A stretch of DNA of 64,000 nucleotides from Apteryx mantelli (Eukaryota > Chordata > Aves > Apterygiformes > Apterygidae), in contig NC_089979.1 of NCBI RefSeq assembly GCF_036417845.1, positions 119,941,415 through 120,005,414 on the forward strand, in the 5' to 3' direction. The notes under the pieces are model-generated. The model was not told where the DNA came from and did not search any database. It saw only the letters and a list, made by a program, of their open reading frames with translations. The first letter of the stretch is position 1. Each line of letters begins with the position of its first letter. The position numbers and the translations under genes are program-made. Positions 12,701 through 22,417 of the stretch are shown one piece after another.

Positions 12701-13916
12701 AAGAGCAGGATGGGAGAGGACAGTTTATACGAGGCCTGACTCTGGCCCCACAGCCGCACTTGCAGAAGGAAAAAGATGTTGAGAAACCAGAAAAGAGCAA
12801 GGAAAAACAGCCAGAGGGGCAGAGTGCAGTGCGCAGGTCGAGAAGGGCTGGATGCTCACAGCTGCACTGGTGGTGCTGCGTGGCCGGCAAGGATTACGCC
12901 ATGCAGGGGTCATGCGAAGGGGCTCCTGTGTCTCACCCCGAGGCTCACCTAGACTAGCTTCCTCCATTTGGGAGCTCCAGACCTGGGGGGGGTTCAGAGC
13001 AAAATGGCAGCGGGTCCAGCACCTATGGTCTTCGTTACCTCCCTGACCCCTGGCGTTCGTGTCTGCTTCTCTCTTGCCTTGTCAGATGCCAGCAACTGCG
13101 AAAGTGGACCAGGAGTTCAACTGCGCCTTCATCTTCAAGAATACGCTGAGGATCCCCCTGCAGGACTGCAAGCTGTGCGTGGAGGGCCTGGGCATGTTTA
13201 AGATGACCTCGTTTGACGAAGGGTAAGGCAAAATCTTGAGTAATCCCAGGCCCTGTATTAAATTAGTACACACCTTATGACCGTGGCAGAACTGTACTTT
13301 TTAATTTCCCTTAAAGAAGCAAACAGGGGACTTAGAGTTAGACATCCCTTCGAAAGCTGTGTTTGGGCTTATGGCACACTTGGGCACAGCCTGTGCAGCA
13401 GAAACGTCTATGTGGAGGCTGGCGTCTTCAGCATGTTCAAATGACGCAAGGTCTTTCCCAGCGCTTTTCCCATAGCCAGCACAAACGCGACTGCTCCTTT
13501 CAGATCCAAATTTAGCGTTTCAGCAGCACGGGAAAGGCTTGGGAGCTCTGTCCCTGGAGAGCACTGGGACCATCAGCCAGCCCCAAAGCGCCCAGCAGGA
13601 TTGAGTTGCACTTGGATTACAGGACAAGGGAAACACCAGCACCAAATAGACCTGATGGCTATTTCTCTAAGTGAAATGATTAGAAAGCATTGAAACAATT
13701 AAGTGAAAAGATTGAAATGATTGAATGAAATGATTAGAAGCTCATGCTGAGACTGTTTTTTTTCTTTTCCATAGGGACATTCAGCCTGGTGGGATCTTTA
13801 AGTCTAAAATAATCTGCACTCCAAAGAGAGCAGGAGAGAAGAAAATAGTAGCCAAGGTGACCTCAGTCCAGGTCAAAGAGATATCCGTGGAGAAGGCCAT
13901 CACCATCACTGAGTAG
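3594..13916 (+). CDS. TGM4: Transglutaminase 4 (TGM4), 13 coding exons, first exon not located
   Basis: TGM4 is a calcium-dependent transglutaminase that cross-links protein glutamine to lysine side chains; in mammals it is the prostate enzyme that coagulates seminal proteins. Thirteen exons join in phase into about 706 residues without exon 1, close to the 684 residues of the human protein as I recall it. Exons 2-4 give the N-terminal beta-sandwich, exons 5-10 the catalytic core and exons 11-14 the two beta-barrels. The triad is visible: Cys in [12 protein letters not shown] (codon 7364-7366), His in NFHVWNDVW (8398-8400) and Asp in [10 protein letters not shown] (8467-8469). The stabilising Trp is in RWIGS (7298-7300). 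Assignment to TGM4 rather than another transglutaminase rests on motifs such as [11 protein letters not shown] with YKYPEG, and on ZDHHC3 and EXOSC7 lying next to it. There is no frameshift or internal stop, so the gene looks functional. The start codon is unresolved. Confidence 0.93.
3959..4065 (+). CDS. TGM4: TGM4 coding exon 3
   Basis: The acceptor is tttccag and the donor gtagag, which is weak. The exon finishes at a codon boundary. It encodes the [13 protein letters not shown] to [12 protein letters not shown] part of the N-terminal domain. Confidence 0.9.
4392..4521 (+). CDS. TGM4: TGM4 coding exon 4
   Basis: The acceptor is ccctag and the donor gtaagg. It encodes [18 protein letters not shown] and ends with [10 protein letters not shown], the conserved transglutaminase junction between the beta-sandwich and the core. 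One base is left over for the next exon. Confidence 0.93.
4976..5094 (+). CDS. TGM4: TGM4 coding exon 5
   Basis: The acceptor is tcaag and the donor gtaaaa. It encodes [18 protein letters not shown] and RPWNFGQ, typical of the start of the transglutaminase core. The phase is 0 at the end. Confidence 0.93.
5095..6567 (+). other. TGM4: TGM4 intron 5
   Basis: This is a 1.47-kb intron. Beyond short A/T runs (for example around 5825-5845) I see no gene, recognisable transposon or RNA gene. Confidence 0.8.
6568..6675 (+). CDS. TGM4: TGM4 coding exon 6
   Basis: The acceptor is aaacag and the donor gtacgg. It encodes [16 protein letters not shown] and [14 protein letters not shown], the helix-rich part of the core before the active site. 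It starts and ends at codon boundaries. Confidence 0.93.
6676..7219 (+). other. TGM4: TGM4 intron 6
   Basis: This 544-bp intron is moderately GC-rich. I see no repeat or gene within it. Confidence 0.8.
7220..7394 (+). CDS. TGM4: TGM4 coding exon 7 with the active-site cysteine
   Basis: The acceptor is tcacag and the donor gtaaac. It encodes [11 protein letters not shown], the Trp-containing [13 protein letters not shown] and the active-site block [12 protein letters not shown]. The catalytic Cys codon TGT is at 7364-7366 and the Trp codon at 7298-7300 matches the transition-state Trp of TG2. Confidence 0.96.
7526..7950 (+). mobile_element. CR1 LINE fragment, 3' end
   Basis: The stretch carries the diagnostic avian CR1 3' region. 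There is a gaggagaggctgagagagct block near 7549-7570, then ttcagcctggagaaga, then ggttgcccagagaggttgtg near 7784-7804, then gttggatgagatgatct, and it ends with ctctgtgagttcatg, a decayed form of the CR1 3'-terminal octamer repeat. The orientation is plus. It is a 5'-truncated copy of about 0.4 kb, the usual form of CR1, and it lacks coding capacity. It fills most of TGM4 intron 7 and ends about 17-20 bases before the exon 8 acceptor. Confidence 0.92.
7967..8105 (+). CDS. TGM4: TGM4 coding exon 8
   Basis: The acceptor is ctcacag and the donor gtaatt. It encodes [20 protein letters not shown] and [21 protein letters not shown], the conserved core segment with the calcium-site region. It ends two bases into the Trp codon. 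Confidence 0.95.
8391..8494 (+). CDS. TGM4: TGM4 coding exon 9 with catalytic His and Asp
   Basis: The acceptor is catccag, behind a long T-tract, and the donor is gtagga. It encodes [16 protein letters not shown] and [16 protein letters not shown]. The catalytic His is at 8398-8400 and the catalytic Asp at 8467-8469, matching TG2 His335 and Asp358. Confidence 0.96.
8495..9698 (+). other. TGM4: TGM4 intron 9
   Basis: This is a 1.2-kb intron. An open frame at about 8645-8968 has no transglutaminase similarity and lacks exon boundaries in the right phase. No transposon is recognised. Confidence 0.75.
9699..9950 (+). CDS. TGM4: TGM4 coding exon 10
   Basis: The acceptor is ttctag and the donor gtgact. 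It encodes [53 protein letters not shown] and YKYPEG. This end of the core contains calcium-binding loop residues. The exon joins in phase on both sides. Confidence 0.95.
9951..10635 (+). other. TGM4: TGM4 intron 10
   Basis: This 685-bp intron contains an A-run near 10277-10288 and no other feature I can identify. Confidence 0.75.
10636..10992 (+). CDS. TGM4: TGM4 coding exon 11
   Basis: The acceptor is catccag and the donor gtaggc. The exon encodes 119 residues: a linker ([14 protein letters not shown] onwards) followed by the first beta-barrel with [20 protein letters not shown]. The linker, including a basic Arg/Phe/Ala-rich stretch, appears longer than the mammalian one. Phases match exons 10 and 12. 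Confidence 0.9.
10993..12213 (+). other. TGM4: TGM4 intron 11
   Basis: This is a 1.2-kb intron. It has short T and A runs near 11466 and 11742 and no recognised gene or repeat. Confidence 0.75.
12214..12383 (+). CDS. TGM4: TGM4 coding exon 12
   Basis: The acceptor is ccctgcag and the donor gtgaga. It encodes [32 protein letters not shown] and [13 protein letters not shown], the end of barrel 1. It ends at a codon boundary. Confidence 0.93.
12384..13085 (+). other. TGM4: TGM4 intron 12
   Basis: This 702-bp intron shows no recognisable repeat or gene. Confidence 0.75.
13086..13222 (+). CDS. TGM4: TGM4 coding exon 13
   Basis: The acceptor is ttgtcag and the donor gtaagg. It encodes [20 protein letters not shown] and [10 protein letters not shown], the second beta-barrel. 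The FKNTL.IPL motif is typical of transglutaminases. Confidence 0.95.
13223..13774 (+). other. TGM4: TGM4 intron 13 with short GAAATGATT repeats
   Basis: This is a 552-bp intron. At 13671-13740 the motif gaaatgatt recurs, and tgaaatgattagaa occurs exactly at 13672 and 13726. The cluster lies just before the exon 14 acceptor. Nothing else is seen. Confidence 0.75.
13775..13916 (+). CDS. TGM4: TGM4 coding exon 14 (terminal)
   Basis: The acceptor is ccatag and the stop codon TAG is at 13914-13916. It encodes [19 protein letters not shown] and [17 protein letters not shown], the last strands of barrel 2. It joins exon 13 in phase. Confidence 0.95.
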
Positions 13917-14125
13917 GATCAGTGCCTCAGCAAGGTGTAAATGGTGACTTGCTAAATGCATATCACAGCTGTATGCCACTGGTGCTTTTTGCCTCCTTGA
14001 TTGCTAGATAATAGTTCCTAAAAGGAAAAAAATCCCATTAAGCAAAGGGAATTTAAGTGACTTAAAGGGCATAGTTGCTTTGAGTGCAGTTAATGATGAT
14101 TTAATAAAGACTGTTAAAATCAACA
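13917..14125 (+). terminator. TGM4: TGM4 3' UTR and poly(A) signal
   Basis: A canonical AATAAA lies at 14103-14108, about 190 bases after the stop. It is followed by a GT-rich stretch (gtgatttcgttgtgtgc), as expected around a cleavage site. The 3' UTR is therefore short, about 0.2 kb. Confidence 0.8.
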
Positions 14126-14610
14126 GTGTGATTTCGTTGTGTGCTATCGTCATGCCCCCGGGACGGGCAGCAGGGACGGGAGCGCACACCGGGGCTGTCT
14201 TGTCCTTGTGGGGCTGGTCCCAGCTTTTCGTGGGTTTGGCCAGCGATGGGCCAGCAATGCCCAGGCGGTGTTTCAGGGCTGGCAGCACCGTGGTCCTGCC
14301 GTGCGCGAGACACCACCCTGCGACCTGGCCAGGCTGCGGTGCTGCCACACAGAGCCCTCGCCTCCCCCTGCACGGATCCATGTCAAAGCTCAAGAAACAT
14401 GTTAAACAAATCCCACCTGAGCGACCTCCTCTCCCTCTCAGCCAGCCAGCTGATGACTGTGTAACACCTGCTTTTATTTTTTATTTTTTTATTTTTTTTT
14501 GTCTTTAGACAGCAGAAAGAGCAAACCTGGAATAGTTTTCCCAAACACCATTTTTCATACATCTTCCTCCCTTCTCACCCCTCTTTTTTTTTTTTTGGGG
14601 GGGGGGGGGT
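14126..14610. other. Intergenic, TGM4 to retroviral remnant
   Basis: This is a GC-rich then T-rich stretch without a recognised gene. It ends in a T-run (14584-14596) directly followed by a G-run (14597-14609), after which retroviral env sequence begins. Confidence 0.7.
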
Positions 14611-15122
14611 TGTCCTTGATCGCACAAATGCAAGCTACGACTAAGATGGCTCTCCAGAATTGCATGGCGCTGGACCTGATGTTACTACACCAAAATGGGT
14701 TGTGTGGCTACCTCAACCTCTCGAGCACGGACTGCTATGTTTACATCCCAAACGTCACACAGGACCTTAACATCCAACTAGAAACCATGCGACAGGTAGC
14801 CGAGAATACTCGCGAACTCTGAGAGTCAATGAACAAAGGTTGGCTGTCAAAATTGTTCGGCTGGTTCGGATTCAGTGTTGCTGGTTGGATCCAGAACCTA
14901 ATCCAATATGCCCTAATGTTTGTTATAATGATCATTGTTGCTAGCATTGGGTCGTCATGTGTAAAGTCGATGATAGTCAAAACTGTAACTATGCATGTCA
15001 GGGAGTTTCGAGTTAGTGATCCTGAACTTACCTCCCTGATATCGTCCCCTATAGCAAATTATCCAAGGGGACGAGAGAAATTTTCCAACCTGTCCAATTA
15101 TGTCTCTCTTGGTGAGGTGTAA
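14611..15122 (+). pseudogene. Endogenous retrovirus env remnant (transmembrane subunit)
   Basis: The translated frame shows the C-terminal half of a retroviral transmembrane envelope protein. It has a motif resembling the immunosuppressive domain, a loop with two spaced cysteines, an N-glycosylation site, an amphipathic heptad-like stretch, a Trp-rich membrane-proximal segment (about 14850-14890), a hydrophobic anchor (about 14895-14960) and a short cytoplasmic tail ending at the TAA at 15120-15122. An in-frame TGA at 14820-14822 splits the frame between the cysteine loop and the anchor. The surface subunit, fusion peptide, gag and pol are absent upstream, so it is a 5'-truncated dead copy. 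The family cannot be assigned from sequence alone. Confidence 0.85.
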
Positions 15123-15911
15123 CTGAGGTCACAGGGTGGATAATGTGGCATAATGGTCTGTGATTATCTGTGATCCTCCCTGCCGTGGGGTAAACAGCGG
15201 ATACAAAGGGTGATTTGAGGTCTGATGCCCATGCTGGTGAGGGGTGAGACAACGCCCAGGGCGAGGCGGAGGTCCCACCACTCGACATTGCTCTACCCAA
15301 AACGACACCTGGGGCGAAGCGGGAGTCTTGCAGCCTGGTGTTGTTGATAGGGGCAAAAGAAAAAAAAGGCCATCAGCCATTGACACCCTCTGCTGAGCTC
15401 GACAAGGACCAAACATCCCACAGTGTTTGACTCGGCCCCACCTCGCCAAGAGTATAAATTCAGTGCATAAACGATCCTCCATTTCGAGGACGAGAACACC
15501 AACCTACGGACGGGTCGATGGGCCTGGACCTCTCTCCTCCCCAAAACAGGGACGCCTTTTTGGTAAGGTTTGCGCCTCCGACAACGTCGGACGTTAGCCC
15601 GGGAAAAATACCATTGTTGAAAGCGCTTAATTATCAGTTTGAGCTCAGAAAAAGTAGAATTTGTTGCAGTAAGTGCATTTATCACCGGCAATCCTGAACC
15701 TGTTGATCTGTCGCTTTAATAAATTGTCTATTTTGATCAACTTTGCGAACCTGACTCAGTGAAAGTCCTTTTGAGGAGGGCTCTGGCAGGTAAAGCTGAT
15801 TACCAAATTATTGTTCAGCTTTGTGAACCTGACTCAGTGAAAGCGCTTTTGAGGAGGGCTCTGGCAGGCAAAGTTGATTACCCCTTTCCCTCCCTTCACG
15901 CGACAGTAACA
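15123..15911 (+). mobile_element. Retroviral 3' LTR and preceding noncoding region
   Basis: This segment follows the env stop directly. It contains an A-rich tract resembling a polypurine tract at about 15354-15370, a TATA box (tataaa) at 15453-15458 and a poly(A) signal (aataaa) at 15718-15723. It ends near 15911 with taaca, consistent with an LTR 3' terminus. No primer-binding site follows, as expected for a 3' LTR. The 5' edge is unclear: either just after the env stop or just after the A-rich tract. TATA to AATAAA is 265 bases, a normal U3-R spacing. Confidence 0.75.
15735..15890 (+). repeat. 78-bp tandem duplication in the LTR
   Basis: Two imperfect copies with period 78 start near 15735 and 15813. 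The shared core gaacctgactcagtgaaag is at 15746 and again at 15824, followed by cttttgaggagggctctggc in both. It lies just after the LTR poly(A) signal. Confidence 0.9.
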
Positions 15912-18129
15912 GGGGGGAATTTTTAGAAGAAGTAACATCTCCAACACCATTACCAGTGCTTTCCTGGAAAGCACTGGTTAACATTAAAAACTATAAATCA
16001 TTTCCATCTTCCCCCTCCCACCCTGATGGTTGCAAGATGACACATATGAATATGACTACGGTGCATTTCTGGAGGGCTTCTGGCAATAGCTACATGGGGC
16101 GTGAGCATGAGGCACCAGGCACATGGAAGAAACACCAGCTGTGCACAGCTGGGTCGCCCACAGCTCTACCCCACCGCCCTGCAGCGCCACGCTCACATCT
16201 CCGCCGACCATCGGCCGAACACAGCTCAATGCTACAGGATCACCATAATGGCCACGAGCAGTCAAATGCCAGGGCTTACATTTTTCTCCCTCTCCACCAT
16301 CTGGTAATTGGGTATCCTGGCATTGCCCCAAGAAAAGAGCAGTTTGAGCCACACAGTAATATATGTTTTACTGTGACTTTTTTTTTTTTTTTTTTAAGCA
16401 AGTGCCTGGCTTGGTGACAGCAGGGCTGTGTTTGGAGGTGTGAGTTCACTCAGCCCCTGCTCTGGGTGCCCTGGCGCGGTCCCCTCCAGTGGCTGCTGGC
16501 TGCCACCGGCAGCATGAGAGCAGTGCCAGCTCTGCTAATCCCTTCCCAGCCTTGTAACAACATGAAATATTTTTTGCATTAAGATCTAATCTTCCCATTG
16601 GGCATCTTCACTCTCTGCTTTGAGATTTCCTAATTTAACTGGGTAAATCAGTCAGCTTTCAAACAGCGAGCAGGAACTGCATGCAGCCAGAAGCTACGAA
16701 ATGGGGGGTAGGAGCCCAAACCTCTCCAGTTTATGACCAATGTCAGTGGCAGCCTGCAAGAGTTTCTTCAGTGCAGTCACTGCCTGGTATCTACTGCAGC
16801 TACAGTGACCAACGCTGCAGTTTTCCCTGACTTAAGGCAGTTCAAACCACTTTCCAACATGCCGGGCAGCACACTAGGGGCCACCAATTGGCAGATGAGT
16901 CCCTGCTGTTCAGGGCGGCTGCGGCTCCTAAACCATCCTGTCAGCGATGGGGAGAACAAATATCTCCGAGAGGTAGGGCAAGCTCTAATATGAGGAAAAA
17001 CCCTTTGATGCCTTTATTCACATCCATTACTTGCAAGGCCATGGAAGTTTATGGAGAAAAAACAAAAACCAAAAAACACACTACTGCGCTCCTGTTCCCA
17101 GGTCACACGAGCCAAGAGGGGGCCTGGACCAGGATGTGACTTCCTCCCCTTATGCCGTGAGTTAGTTGGGCATATTACTGCCAACCTGGTCCCAAATAAC
17201 TTGGATTTCTGCAGCTCCTGTCCCTCTCAGTTGACCACAAGTCTGCAAAGTATCAACCTGACATCCAACAAAATGATTCAGGAGGTCCTGCCTCACCATC
17301 ACCAAGGGTTGCTCAACACGGGCGCCGTGGAAGGAACCACTGCAGGAATGACTTTCCTTCAGCATCTCCATTTTTTCCAGGCCTCCACCATACATTTATT
17401 AACAAGAGTCACTGAGCCACATGGGAGGAGGCAGGATCACATCCTGAAATGCCAGTTAGGATAGCCAAAAACAAACAAAAAACCAAAAAAGTTTGATGGA
17501 TGGTTACATCCAGCTCAGATTGCCCACATCCACCATGCAGTCTCCCATCCAAGTCTAGCATGGATATTTCCAACAGAGAAATGGGCCACCTATCCATGCA
17601 ATGTCATGCCTCTTTTCAAATATCACCTGTAATTGCAAGGCCGGACTCCATCCATGAAGTGTCACACAACACTGCCCAGTTCCCACTGGGGAGAAGGGAC
17701 CACACAACGACCTCCAACAGCCCTCCTCTGCCCAGCCCTTGCTCCGGTTCATCCCACAGAAACGCACAGACTAGCATGCAAAAGTGAAATTCGTCCAGTG
17801 TAGAGGAGGGAAGAAAAAAAACAAAAAAACACAAAGAAACCCACCACAAACAACAAAAAAGCTATTTTTACCACTCCTTTGCATTTCTAAGATTTGGGGA
17901 ACACCAAGAGGAGGCAGCCATTTGGTCACAAAACATGGTCATGCTCCTTCCCACTGCTTGGCCCCTGCAGCCACTGCAGCTAAGACACCCTGGCGCCCCT
18001 CGGTCACCACAAGGCCACCTCCTCCCATGGCATGGAGACCCTAGAACCAGGGACACACTTCCTCCATGCAGAGTGGGCACATGGGCTGCGTGTGTAGTGA
18101 CTGCTAGGAATGGAGGAGCACGCAGTTCT
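15912..18129. other. Intergenic between the LTR and the ZDHHC3 3' end
   Basis: I recognise no gene here. There is a T-run at 16379-16396 and several A-rich patches (17051-17090, 17465-17490, 17812-17862). On the minus strand, AATAAA motifs near 17011 and 17398 could be distal poly(A) signals of ZDHHC3, so part of this stretch may be transcribed. Confidence 0.5.
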
Positions 18130-21100
18130 TAGTGGACAGAAGTATTAATTCTTTAATAAGTACAGTAGCAACTGGAGGCATAAAATGAGTTACAAGTAGC
18201 AAAATATATATATTTGTAAGAGATGTAAATTCTTTACTTGCATAGAAAAGCTGCTTTAGAAGACACTGGATATAAAGCACAGAAGTACTTTCCACATCTG
18301 TCACACCCCATCATCATCACTCCATCATCAAAAACTCATACTGAAGCAGTGAGCTGATCTCAAGCAGATTTCAGCGGATCGTGTGTCCAGAAAGCCTTAC
18401 AGTTCCTCCATTTGAAGCACACCGTGGTGGGGCAGAGCGTTATCCTGGGGTGTCCCGCGTTTATAAAACACCATGGGCACAGCGAGGCATTCACCAGGAG
18501 TCTCGTCCCTTACAAGTCAGACGTGACACATGCCCATCACCAGGCACCGACCCTTCCGGTGATCCACAGCTCTGTTGACAACAAGAAAATTCATAGCAGC
18601 AATCAAGTAATCTGGTCCGAAGACTAAGGCACGATTTAACAAGGGGCAACAAGCACATGGATGGAAGGAGAGAAAAGTGGTGGGTTTGGTTTCGGTTTCA
18701 CACAAATCATGTTTGGTCTCAAGCTACCAGCTAGTAATTACAGGAAGAGGTTTATGCTCGACCTAGGAATAAAACAGGTTTTTGCATCTTATAAAGATTG
18801 CTGCAATTTTTGACTTTTCACCACGCTACACTGAGACAAAGCAGAGCAGGAGATATCCTGAGGGCCATTGGGGCTTTGCAGGGAGAGGACGAAGGGGTGG
18901 GAAGGGGGCAACCGACAGTCGAGAGACACCCCAGAACAGCCAATTTGCTGGACCAGAGAAGTCACTGAGCTGGGTGACCAGGGTGACCCAGCTGGGACTT
19001 GGGGGACACCAGAGTAGGGAGCTGGACTTGGTTCCCCACGGCTCTGTGTAGGATACAGGGACACAGCCCTTGTTTCTCCTTTTGACTGTAATTTCTCCAT
19101 GGAGTGGAGAATCCATTTCTTCATAGAAATTTAAATCCAACCTACAGGTTCAGCTGAAAAAAAAAAAATCTCTTTGCTCTCAAGAAGTCAACTTGCTTCC
19201 TGACAGAAGCTTTTTGAAGCAGGTTTCTGAGCAACCCCAGATAAACCAGTCACTTTTCCCCTCTTTTGTCACTGCAAAGAAAAATAATCAGAGGCAATTT
19301 TCCAATTCCAGCATTTTTTTCCTGCTCTTGGGCTATCAGCCAGGTCAGAAAACAGGGGAGTGCTCTGTGGGAAGAGGAGGAGGGAAGACGGCTCTTCTCG
19401 CTTTCCTTCTCCTCTGCACACCACTTTTCACCTAAAAGAAAGAAAAAAGCCTAGGAAGGCCGGTACATGAGGAGCAACACAAGAGGTGGAAAACACAAGT
19501 GAAGGACATGAGTCCCCACAATGAGGTAAACCAGGTCTGGGAGCGGAGGAGGAAACGTGCCGCCTCCATCCACGTGTACCCAAAGCAGCCTAAGTGGTGT
19601 TCACGTCCCAAGAAGCGCCGTCAAATACAGCGCAGTCTCACCCGAGCCAGCGTTCAGCACGCTCACGGCAACGCGAGCTTTCCCTGTATTTTCCGGCCCT
19701 TCGGAAAGGACTTTCCGAAGCCCGCTCGACAGCCAGGCTGCTGTCAGAGCAGCTTATTCGAACGAGCGGACGCCTGCACGAAGCCTTGTCTCACAGAGCC
19801 AGCGCCGCCGCTGCTTCCCAGCAGTAAACAAGGGACACGTGACTGATGCCGGCTCCAGGCCCTGGCGGGGCAGTCCTAACCCCTCTGGGAAAAATAACAA
19901 CAACAACAGGTCACTCTGACAATCAGCACCACAGATACAACTATCAAATTACCCCAAAACGCTCTGTTTTCAAAGTCACCTGCCTTTCCCGCATTCATTT
20001 TCAACCAATAAGTAGTTTCCCCCCCAGGGCCCTGTAACACCATTCCCACTTGGCCGATACGGCAACAGAGGCAGAGAGGTTTGCTGGATGCGGAGGCTGA
20101 ACCGCAGACCGAGAAAAGAAAACATGAGTTAAAAGGGGAGTCTCAGTTTTCTCCTTATACGTCCCTACTTCTCCCTGTATGAAACCCCTTACAGGGCTGC
20201 TTTTGCCCCGATGTCCCTTTACAGGGAGGCCTGTCCCTGACGGGCAGGCGCAGGCTGGGTGCCGCGCGACAGCCTCTTCCCTTACATCTCACTGCTACGG
20301 AGCAAACAAATCCAAGCCCTCCTGTCCAAGTGACACAAGAGGACACCTCAGTTCCCCCGAAATACAGAGGGTTTTTTGTTTTTCGGGGTTTTTTTGAACT
20401 AAAACTTATGTATAAATACACAGCTCCTACAGATTTTTTTCATCTGTTTTTCATTTAAAAAGAGGCAACATACTGGGTAGGGGGAGCCTATGATTTGGAA
20501 ACATCCCCCGTTTTCTAGCCAAGCTGTGCTCACACCAGTCACTGGACTCAGTTTATTAACAGTCCCTTCATAGGAAAAAGGTATTGCAGTGGCAGAGGAC
20601 AAGCCCAGTCCCTTAGTGAGATATCTGAATGTCACACCATTAATACATATTAAGATGCTGTTTTGGAAAAAAAAAAAAAAAAAGTACACAAATTCCATTT
20701 GGTATTGCTTCAATAAATTAAAAAAAACCCTAAATCTAGGTCTTTCCCAGTTCCATCCCTTCATCCCCCAAATCCTTTACCTTATTTCCTATAGGAAGCA
20801 ATTATCTTTGTCCCATGTTACCAGGTGGGGGCCAGACAAAACCAGACACAGCCTGTGGTGGAAAACCAGCAACACGTGATTTCTAAGATCCTGAAAATTT
20901 TCCTGATAATTAAGATAAGGTGGAAGACAACATGAAAAAAAAAACTTTTTGAAGTACAGTTTCAGTCAAAACTACACTAACTAACATCTGGAACATGCAG
21001 AACATCTGTTACTTTTTGAATGCAACAGGTAGTGTCATCTTTTTACGATTTTGCAGCAATCGTTGCAATCTGCAGCAATCCCATCTTTCTCAGGCAGCAG

Positions 21101-22174
21101 ATATGCTTTCCACATATTTGATTCTCCTAAGCAAGGAACTACTCCAAAGTGTTATGTCACCAGTAAAGACAGTCAACGCTCATCATGAGTTGTCTGCAAA
21201 ATTAGCTTAAGAAAACCCTGAATAATGTCAAATGCTAGTAAGATAAGTCTGGCTAGCAAAAAAATAAGTTAAAAAAAATCTAAATTAAGCCAAATAGAGA
21301 GACAGTCTGTACCTCCAAAGGCAGAGTGCTCAAATCTCCCCCTCTTCTTTGACTGCAGAAATAGCCCAGATGGCTGGCTTAGAGCAGCTGCCTACTTTTT
21401 GGGTTACAAAGTCAGGCCAGATGCCTCCCACGCCAACAGTTACTAGGTGCTAAGGAATCGCGGATGCTGCAGTCCAGCTCCCCCGCTTCCCTCCTGAGCA
21501 AGGAGCCGGCCATGCAGCACCATCACAGATGCCTCTCCGACCCCGTGGTCATGCGCCCACGGTCCCACCTGGCATCGCCACCAGCATGGCTCGGCCGAGC
21601 CCCAGGAGCACGGTGAGTTAAATTTACCCCTAGGAATATTTCTGAGCCCAAACAAGGGAATTGCACCCAGGCTAAGCTCGCCCCCATCTCTTCCCAGGTC
21701 TGAACTCCCTCCGCTCTCATAAGCCAGAGACAGCATCTATAGGAAGAGCTAAAAAAAGGAGGCATTTTTCAAAAAAACCTTAAGAGCTGGGCTAATCTGA
21801 CCATTGCTCAGTGCTTACCGTTTAGCCCTCCGAAAGGTTACAAGAACAAAAGATAAATAGGGTCTTTATGACAGCACATTTCTGGCTGCTGGAACCAATC
21901 AGTCCAACAATTAGGAACTTTCCTTAAAGGCCAAGAAATAAAAGCTCAATAAAGCAATTGACAGGGGTAGGAAAAGGAGCTTATGAATCACATCGTCTAT
22001 AAAGCTTTCTCTGGAGATTTGCATTGCTTCTGCTAGTGTTGTACCTGGCTTCTGGATAAATACTTCTGAATTTTTTTTGCACCAAAAGTCCATTTAAAAA
22101 TCCCCTAGATCTTCAGCACGAAGAGTTATTAAAAAACCTGAAAGCATCTCTTGACGTCTTGGAAGATGTTTTGC
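18130..22174 (-). other. ZDHHC3: Putative long 3' UTR of the distal ZDHHC3 isoform
   Basis: This is the sequence after the distal stop codon on the minus strand. An ATTAAA variant signal near 18150-18156, with AT-rich sequence before it, marks a plausible end, giving a 3' UTR of about 4 kb. No other gene is seen. The exact end is inferred, since alternative signals exist further left. Confidence 0.4.
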
Positions 22175-22417
22175 TTATTCATGTAATACTTGGACTGCAA
22201 CGTCTTGAGCTAGAAATTGCTCAATTTCTTCTTGGGTCATAATTGCAGATGCAGGGGCTGCTGCTGCTACTTCAGCCGATGGTGGTTTTTTACAGTCCAG
22301 ATTCGAAAAAGGACTGAACCAACCCAAGGAGAAAGCACCACCGAACGCCACTTTCATTCCTTCCCAGCCGCTGATCTTTTCCCACGTTGGCTTCTGATTT
22401 TTAAGACGCTCAATACC
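22175..22417 (-). CDS. ZDHHC3: ZDHHC3 distal alternative terminal exon
   Basis: On the minus strand a ttttgcag acceptor precedes GGT at 22417 and the stop TAA is at 22177-22175. It encodes 80 residues beginning [20 protein letters not shown], then [14 protein letters not shown] and an Ala-rich and acidic tail ending in DVAVQVLHE. The first part closely resembles the C-terminus of the paralogue ZDHHC7. It is in phase with the shared exon 6, so it replaces rather than follows the proximal exon. Confidence 0.88.
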   Translation of the reverse strand, partial: GIERLKNQKPTWEKISGWEGMKVAFGGAFSLGWFSPFSNLDCKKPPSAEVAAAAPASAIMTQEEIEQFLAQDVAVQVLHE

